NCBI GenBank assembly: GCA_026706385.1
Contig: JAPOYV010000040.1
Location: 36,619-100,618 of the forward strand
Direction: 5' to 3'
Source of the DNA: Gammaproteobacteria bacterium
GTDB taxonomy: Bacteria; Pseudomonadota; Gammaproteobacteria; Pseudomonadales; Azotimanducaceae
Length of the DNA: 64,000 nt
The notes beneath the pieces are model-generated. The model was not told where the DNA came from, searched no databases, and saw nothing but the letters and a program-made list of their open reading frames with translations. Every line of letters starts with the position of its first letter. Positions within the stretch are counted from its first letter, which is position 1. The translations under genes and the position numbers were made by a program. Of this stretch, positions 61,033-64,000 are shown in pieces.

Positions 61033-62409
61033 ATGGCTCTCGAAGTCGTCGTGCTCGCTGCCGGCGCGGGAACGCGGATGCGGTCCAGAACGCCCAAAGT
61101 CCTGCATCCGCTTGCCGGGCGGCCCCTGCTCGCGCACGTGCTCGACACGGCGTTCCGCCTCGAACCCGACCAGTGCCACGTGGTGGTCGGGCACCCGGCC
61201 AACGAAGTGAAGGCTCACTTCCAAGACGAGTCACGGATTTCCTGGGTTCTCCAAGAGCCTCGCCTCGGCAGCGGTGATGCCGCAGCGCAAGCCCTGCCGG
61301 CTGTTGCGGACGACGCGACGGTGCTCGTCCTGCTCGGCGACGTGCCCTTGGTGCGTGCCGAAACGCTTAGCCGATGCGTCGCCGCCGCAGGCGACGGCAT
61401 CGCCCTGGTCACCATCGACCTGCCTGATCCCAGCGGCCTCGGACGCATCCTGCGCCGGGATTCGCGCATCACAGGCATCGTCGAAGACGCCGATGCGACG
61501 GCGGAACAACGGGCGATCACGGAGATCAACACCGGCATTCTCGCGGCGCCGAAGGCGGTCCTTGGCACGCTCCTTGAGACCCTCGATCGCAACAACAACC
61601 AAGGCGAGTACTACCTGACGGACATCGTCGGCAAAGCGGAGGCTCGCGGCATCGCGGTGACGGGCATCGACGGCCATGTGCCCGAGGAGGTCATGGGCGT
61701 CAACGACCGTGTGCAGTTGGCGCACCTCGAGCGTTACTACCAGCGTGGCCTTGCTGACGAACTCATGCGCCAAGGCGTCGCGGTCATGGACCCGTCCCGG
61801 CTCGACATTCGCGGCCGTCTGAAGGCGGGACGGGACTGCGTCGTCGATGTCGACGTCGTCTTCGAGGGCGACGTGATCCTGGGCGAAGGCGTTCAGGTCG
61901 GGCCCGGATGCGTCATCCGGAACTCGACTCTCGGCGACGCTGTCGAAGTTCAACCCATGAGCTGCATCGACGGAGCCGTGATCGCGGCCGGTTGTCGGAT
62001 CGGTCCCTACGCGCGTCTGCGTCCCGGGACCGAACTCGCGGAGTCCGTCCACATCGGCAATTTCGTAGAGACCAAGAAGGCAAGCCTCGGCGCGGGCGCC
62101 AAGGCCAACCACCTGGCCTACCTGGGCGATGCCGCCGTCGGCGCCGGTACCAACGTCGGTGCCGGCGCGATCACCTGCAACTACGACGGCGTCGACAAGC
62201 ACCGCACCGAGATCGGCGAGAACGTGTTCATCGGCACCAACGCCACCTTGGTGGCACCGCTGACCATCGACGACGAAGCCTACGTCGGCGCCGGTTCCAC
62301 GATCACCAAGACCGTCGAACGCGAAGACCTGGCCATCGGCCGGGGCCGCCAGCGCAACATCCAAGGCTGGACCCCGCCAGCGAAGCGCCGGACCGACGAG
62401 GGCCGATAG
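61033..62409 (+). CDS. glmU: Bifunctional GlcNAc-1-P uridylyltransferase / GlcN-1-P acetyltransferase
   Basis: 458 residues, full length. N-terminal uridylyltransferase: 'VVLAAGAGTRMRSRTPKVLH' (residues 4-23), 'LLGDVPLV', 'NNNQGEYYLTDIV'. From about residue 230 the left-handed beta-helix begins, with hexapeptide repeats and the acetyltransferase residues in 'GNFVETKKASLGAGAKANHL' and 'GAITCNYDG'. Produces UDP-GlcNAc for peptidoglycan and lipopolysaccharide in the cytoplasm. 2 bp from glmS, the usual gammaproteobacterial order. Confidence 0.97.
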   Translation: MALEVVVLAAGAGTRMRSRTPKVLHPLAGRPLLAHVLDTAFRLEPDQCHVVVGHPANEVKAHFQDESRISWVLQEPRLGSGDAAAQALPAVADDATVLVLLGDVPLVRAETLSRCVAAAGDGIALVTIDLPDPSGLGRILRRDSRITGIVEDADATAEQRAITEINTGILAAPKAVLGTLLETLDRNNNQGEYYLTDIVGKAEARGIAVTGIDGHVPEEVMGVNDRVQLAHLERYYQRGLADELMRQGVAVMDPSRLDIRGRLKAGRDCVVDVDVVFEGDVILGEGVQVGPGCVIRNSTLGDAVEVQPMSCIDGAVIAAGCRIGPYARLRPGTELAESVHIGNFVETKKASLGAGAKANHLAYLGDAAVGAGTNVGAGAITCNYDGVDKHRTEIGENVFIGTNATLVAPLTIDDEAYVGAGSTITKTVEREDLAIGRGRQRNIQGWTPPAKRRTDEGR

Positions 62410-62411
62410 CC

Positions 62412-64000
62412 ATGTGTGGAATCGTTGGCGCTGTTGCCAGCCGGAACGTGCCGGCAATCCTGCTCGCCGGCCTCCAGCGGTTGGAATACCGGGGCTACGA
62501 CTCCGCCGGGATCGCCGTTCTCGACGGCGCCAACCCCGAGATCCAACGACGCCGCACGGTGGGCGGCGTCAAGGAACTGGTGCAGAGCTTGAGCGGTGCG
62601 CCAATCCACGGCATCACCGGCATCGCCCATACGCGCTGGGCAACGCACGGCGCGCCCGCGGTCGAGAACGCCCATCCGCACATCTCCCGGGGCCGCGTCT
62701 GCCTGGTCCACAACGGCATCATCGAGAACTACGAGGAGTTGCGCGACGAACTCCTCGGTGCGGGCTTCGAGCTCGAATCCGACACCGATTCCGAACTCGT
62801 CGCGCACCTGATCCACCAATGTCTCGATGACACGGGCGACCTGCTCGAAGCTGTCGCCAATGCCGCAAAGCGCCTGGAGGGAGCCTACGCGTTGGGCGTG
62901 ATGTCCCGCGACGAGCCGGGTCGGCTGGTCGCCGCCCGGGCCGGGAGCCCGCTCGTCGTCGGCATTGGCATCGGCGAGAACTTCATCGCTTCCGACACGC
63001 TTGCGCTGCGGCCCGTGACCGACCAGTTCATCTACCTCGAACAGGGCGACCTGGTGGATCTCACCGCCAGCGATTTCACGGTCTGGAACGCCGACAACCG
63101 CGCGGTGGTACGCACCACGGTGCGCGTCGAGCACAGTGCCGACGCAACCGACAAGGGCAACTACCACCATTACATGGAAAAGGAGATCCACGAACAGCCA
63201 CGGGCGATTCGGGACACCTTGGAGACCCGGCTCGGCCGCCGTCGCGTGCTCGAACCGGCCTTCGGTATCGGCACCAAGCAGGTCCTTGACGACACGCGTG
63301 CCGTCACCATCGCCTCCTGCGGCACGTCCTACTACGCCGGCTGTGTTGCCCGCTACTGGATCGAGGAACTGGCGCAGATCCCCTGCAACGTGGAGATCGC
63401 CTCCGAGTTCCGCTACCGCAAGTTCGTCACGCCCCCCGGCAGCCTTTTCGTCAGCATCACGCAGTCCGGCGAGACCGCCGACACCCTAGCCGCGCACCGG
63501 ATCGCTGAAGCCGCCGGTTTCGACCACACGCTCACGGTGTGCAACGTGCCGAACAGTTCACAGGTGCGCGAGGCAGAGCTTGCGTTCATGACGGAGGCCG
63601 GGCCGGAAATCTGCGTCGCGTCGACCAAGGCGTTCACCACCCAACTCGCCGTGCTGATGATGCTGGCGATTCTGCTCGGCCGGCGGGCGGGCCTCGACGC
63701 CGACAAGGAGGCCGAACTGGTCGAGGCGCTCAAGGGCCTGCCCGACGTGATCGACGAGGCGCTCGCACTCGATGCCCGAATCCGCCGCCTAGCGGTCGAC
63801 TTCATGCACCGCCACCACGCCCTTTTCCTCGGCCGCGGCGCGCACTATCCGGTTGCTCTGGAAGGCGCACTGAAACTCAAGGAGATTTCCTACATCCACG
63901 CCGAGGGCTATCCGGCGGGCGAACTCAAGCACGGGCCGCTCGCGCTCGTGGACCAGGACATGCCGGTGATCGCGGTTGCGCCGGGGGGCGAGTTGGTGCG
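62412..64000 (+). CDS. glmS: Glutamine--fructose-6-phosphate aminotransferase (3' end outside window)
   Basis: 529 residues visible of about 610. The catalytic Cys follows the initiator Met ('MCGIVGAVA'), then 'RLEYRGYDSAGIAV' and 'HTRWATHG' of the glutaminase domain. The SIS domains hold 'IASCGTSYYAG', 'SITQSGETADTLAA', 'CVASTKAFTTQ' and 'LGRGAHYPVALEGALKLKE'. Supplies GlcN-6-P to GlmU. The frame is open to the window edge. No ribozyme-like leader precedes it; it is translationally coupled to glmU. Confidence 0.96.
   Translation, partial: MCGIVGAVASRNVPAILLAGLQRLEYRGYDSAGIAVLDGANPEIQRRRTVGGVKELVQSLSGAPIHGITGIAHTRWATHGAPAVENAHPHISRGRVCLVHNGIIENYEELRDELLGAGFELESDTDSELVAHLIHQCLDDTGDLLEAVANAAKRLEGAYALGVMSRDEPGRLVAARAGSPLVVGIGIGENFIASDTLALRPVTDQFIYLEQGDLVDLTASDFTVWNADNRAVVRTTVRVEHSADATDKGNYHHYMEKEIHEQPRAIRDTLETRLGRRRVLEPAFGIGTKQVLDDTRAVTIASCGTSYYAGCVARYWIEELAQIPCNVEIASEFRYRKFVTPPGSLFVSITQSGETADTLAAHRIAEAAGFDHTLTVCNVPNSSQVREAELAFMTEAGPEICVASTKAFTTQLAVLMMLAILLGRRAGLDADKEAELVEALKGLPDVIDEALALDARIRRLAVDFMHRHHALFLGRGAHYPVALEGALKLKEISYIHAEGYPAGELKHGPLALVDQDMPVIAVAPGGELV

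Noticed and set aside
60967..62411. glmS ribozyme or riboswitch upstream of glmS
   Set aside because: Only 2 bp separate glmU and glmS; no room for a leader.

Overview
The window is GC-rich (about two thirds G+C by eye), densely coded on both strands, and rich in ATGA-type start/stop overlaps. galU, glmU followed by glmS, an RND efflux pair with its adaptor, a PQQ dehydrogenase carrying a cytochrome c site, and lipobox-type signal peptides all point to a Gram-negative bacterium. The best guess is an uncultured member of Pseudomonadota, perhaps Gammaproteobacteria. Four phytanoyl-CoA-dioxygenase-type enzymes and a large single-protein polyketide synthase are reminiscent of marine or sponge-associated lineages; that is an inference, not something the sequence proves. 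No rRNA, tRNA, CRISPR array, integrase or insertion sequence was recognised.

Layout. 1-3438 (minus): truncated oligoendopeptidase F, a DUF5916 outer-membrane protein and an orphan PIN-domain protein. 3595-13004 (plus): a long co-directional run. It starts with two paralogous ferritin-like proteins, one with a complete set of di-iron ligands and one that has lost every carboxylate ligand. Two paralogous small SCP2-like proteins, a zinc ribbon, a sodium/solute symporter and a small secreted Cys-rich protein follow. The run ends with a CoA transferase, two PhyH dioxygenases and a methyltransferase. 13121-18971 (minus): an RND efflux permease with a degenerate glutamine-synthetase-adenylyltransferase (GlnE)-like domain fused to its C-terminus, plus its adaptor. 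19078-24360: two paralogous alpha/beta hydrolases, an NCS2 permease fused to a degenerate histidine-kinase-type ATPase domain, an amidohydrolase and a free acyl carrier protein. 24357-34376 (minus): a 3,339-residue reducing PKS (KS-AT-DH-cMT-ER-KR-ACP-KS-dead AT). 34441-38509 (minus): ankyrin protein, alpha-E protein and circularly permuted ATP-grasp, each overlapping the next by 4 bp. 38792-49855: S9 peptidase, small membrane protein, AAA ATPase, zinc metallopeptidase, solitary molybdenum hydroxylase large subunit, M32 carboxypeptidase and sirtuin. 49852-59559: frameshifted cupin, SDR, PhyH, esterase, GH13 amylase, decayed YefM/YoeB locus, PhyH, methyltransferase and PQQ dehydrogenase. 59640-64000: ATPase pseudogene, galU, glmU and partial glmS (UDP-sugar precursor supply).

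The three strongest leads are: (1) the active/degenerate ferritin-like pair followed by an SCP2-like pair, which resembles in principle the alpha/beta division of bacterial multicomponent monooxygenases; (2) the RND-pseudoGlnE fusion; (3) a family of 18-bp intergenic hairpins with compensatory stem changes and an invariant GGA in the loop.
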